From assembly GCA_025351065.1 (NCBI GenBank), contig JANXWQ010000002.1, positions 1 through 8,664 on the forward strand: a DNA stretch of 8,664 nucleotides, given 5' to 3'. This DNA is from Chthoniobacter sp. (lineage in GTDB: Bacteria; Verrucomicrobiota; Verrucomicrobiia; Chthoniobacterales; Chthoniobacteraceae). Positions 7,334 to 8,664 of the stretch are shown here, piece by piece; position 1 is the stretch's first letter; each line of letters opens with the position of its first letter. The notes under the pieces are model-generated. The model was not told the DNA's origin, did not search any database, and saw nothing but the letters and a program-made list of their open reading frames with translations. A program made the position numbers and the translations under genes.

Positions 7334-8644
7334 ATGCAACTGCTTCCCGGCTTCCGCGACTTTTTTCCCGACGACTGCGCGCGGCGGAACTACATCCTCG
7401 AAACGTGGCGCGCGGTCGCGCGGCGCTACGGCTTTGTGGAGTACGACGGGCCGGTGCTGGAGCCGATGGCGCTCTACGAAAAAAAGAGCGGTGGCGAAAT
7501 CGTGGGGCAGCTTTTCGATTTCACGGACAAAGGTGCCCGCCACGTCGCCATGCGTCCCGAGATGACGCCCACGCTCGCCCGCATGGTCGCGGCGCGGGAG
7601 CGCGATTTCAAAAAGCCGCTGAAGTGGTTCTGCGTCCCGCAATTCTTTCGCTACGAAAAGCAGCAGCGCGGGCGGCTGCGGGAGTTCTATCAGCTCAACT
7701 GCGACATCATCGGCGAGGCGTCGCCGGCGGCGGATGCGGAGTTGGTGGCGGTGCTGATCGACATGCTGCGCGGGTTTGGGCTTACCGAAAAAGATTTTGT
7801 CGTACGACTGAGCAACCGCGATGTGTGGGCGAATTTTTTGATCCAGAATCGCGAAAAATCTGACACTTGCGCCGACTCCTCCGGTTTGGAGACTTTGCTG
7901 GCTGTCATCGACAAAATGGAGAGACAGCCAGACACCGTTAGCAACAAACTCTTGGAGCCCCTTGGCGTATCCGCGGAGCAAGTGCGCGCCTGGAAGGACG
8001 AGTGGCAGAACAAGCTTATGTCCAGTAGTGCGATCGCTGGAAATCCCGCTCTTGCTCACCTTCACGAAGTTATTCATTCCCACCTCGGGCCGCGAAATTT
8101 GCAGCAATTTCTTGAAGTCGATTTCAGCATCGTGCGCGGGCTGGCCTATTACACGGGCGTAGTCTTCGAGGTTTTCGACCGCAGCAAAAACGAGCGCGCG
8201 CTGGCCGGCGGCGGGCGCTACGACAAGCTGCTGAGCCTGATGAGCGACGGCAAGGTGGACCTGCCCGCGCTCGGCTTCGGCATGGGCGACGTGGTGCTCG
8301 CGAACCTCATCAACGACACGCCCGCCGCCAAGGCGCAGCTCGACGCTTGGCTGGCGCGCGAGCGGTCGGCGGATGTGTATATCATCATCGCGAAAGAGGA
8401 ACGCCGGCCCGAGGCGCTGGCGCTAGTGCAGCGGTTGCGCGAGGCGGGGCAGCGCACGGATTTCCCGCTCACCGCGGCAAAGATCGGCAAACAGTTTCAA
8501 ACCGCCGAGCAGCTCGGCGCGCGGTTCACCGTCCTCGTCGGCGACGAATGGCCGCAGGTGAAAGTGAAGACACTCGCGACGCGCGGAGAGGTGCTCATTC
8601 CCGACGAGGAAGTGGTCGCGCACATCGCGACAGCGGCGATTTGA
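7334..8644 (+). CDS. hisS: Histidine--tRNA ligase
   Basis: A class II aminoacyl-tRNA synthetase that charges tRNA-His, essential and cytoplasmic; 436 residues from the ATG at 7334, normal for the family. The catalytic core shows R-P-E-M-T-P-T-L-A-R-M (74-84), motif 2 F-R-Y-E-K-Q-Q-R-G-R (105-114), the histidine-specific R-G-L-A-Y-Y-T-G-V-V-F-E (268-279) and G-G-R-Y-D (293-297). The C-terminal anticodon-binding domain spans about 345-436. Motif 3 reads G-F-G-M-G-D-V-V-L (314-322), so V321 stands where E. coli HisRS has its motif-3 arginine. Residues ~166-265, the insertion domain region, are encoded by DNA of about 51% G+C against about 65-68% on both sides, with codons such as AGA, GTA and GGA. 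The start was chosen over an in-frame TTG at 7292 because M-Q-L-L-P-G-F-R-D-F is the usual HisRS beginning. It lies 53 bases after ahr with no Shine-Dalgarno motif. Confidence 0.95.
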   Translation: MQLLPGFRDFFPDDCARRNYILETWRAVARRYGFVEYDGPVLEPMALYEKKSGGEIVGQLFDFTDKGARHVAMRPEMTPTLARMVAARERDFKKPLKWFCVPQFFRYEKQQRGRLREFYQLNCDIIGEASPAADAELVAVLIDMLRGFGLTEKDFVVRLSNRDVWANFLIQNREKSDTCADSSGLETLLAVIDKMERQPDTVSNKLLEPLGVSAEQVRAWKDEWQNKLMSSSAIAGNPALAHLHEVIHSHLGPRNLQQFLEVDFSIVRGLAYYTGVVFEVFDRSKNERALAGGGRYDKLLSLMSDGKVDLPALGFGMGDVVLANLINDTPAAKAQLDAWLARERSADVYIIIAKEERRPEALALVQRLREAGQRTDFPLTAAKIGKQFQTAEQLGARFTVLVGDEWPQVKVKTLATRGEVLIPDEEVVAHIATAAI

Positions 8645-8664
8645 GATGGGGCGCGCCTGCGGCG

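Overview
The window is GC-rich (about two thirds G+C), densely coding, and every supported gene lies on the + strand. Gene content suggests a free-living, peptidoglycan-bearing bacterium. The pairing of a secreted amidase with glutamate racemase, a large GT-C membrane protein with TPRs, and the near absence of Shine-Dalgarno motifs are compatible with Verrucomicrobiota (Opitutae or Chthoniobacter-like). That placement is an inference from general gene flavour, not a phylogenetic result.

Layout, left to right: (1) the 3' part of an alpha/beta-hydrolase esterase, cut by the window edge; (2) a complete DUF72/YecE-family TIM-barrel protein with a TTG start and the only convincing Shine-Dalgarno sequence in the window; (3) a secreted zinc N-acetylmuramoyl-L-alanine amidase; (4) glutamate racemase MurI; (5) a polytopic GT-C/TMTC-like membrane protein ending in four 34-residue TPRs; (6) a small coiled-coil protein whose last ~17 codons lie in another frame, ended by an intrinsic terminator; (7) an Ahr/YjgB-type NADPH-dependent aldehyde reductase behind a repeat-bearing upstream region; (8) histidyl-tRNA synthetase HisS, complete, ending 20 bases before the window edge.

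Functionally, the amidase (peptidoglycan cleavage) and MurI (D-glutamate supply) form a small cell-wall pair. The GT-C/TPR gene follows MurI after only 39 bases and may be co-transcribed with it. The terminator at about 6169-6194 separates this block from ahr, which appears to have its own control region; hisS follows ahr after 53 bases. No RNA gene, mobile element, CRISPR array or attachment site was seen. No intergenic gap exceeds about 100 bases.

I did not find a clearly new multi-gene system. The most interesting signals are small. They are a frame break plus terminator at the end of the coiled-coil gene, phased GCATTT elements and two imperfect palindromes upstream of ahr, a ~300-base low-GC island inside hisS that matches its insertion domain, and non-canonical residues beside key positions in MurI (C-H-T) and HisS (no motif-3 arginine).
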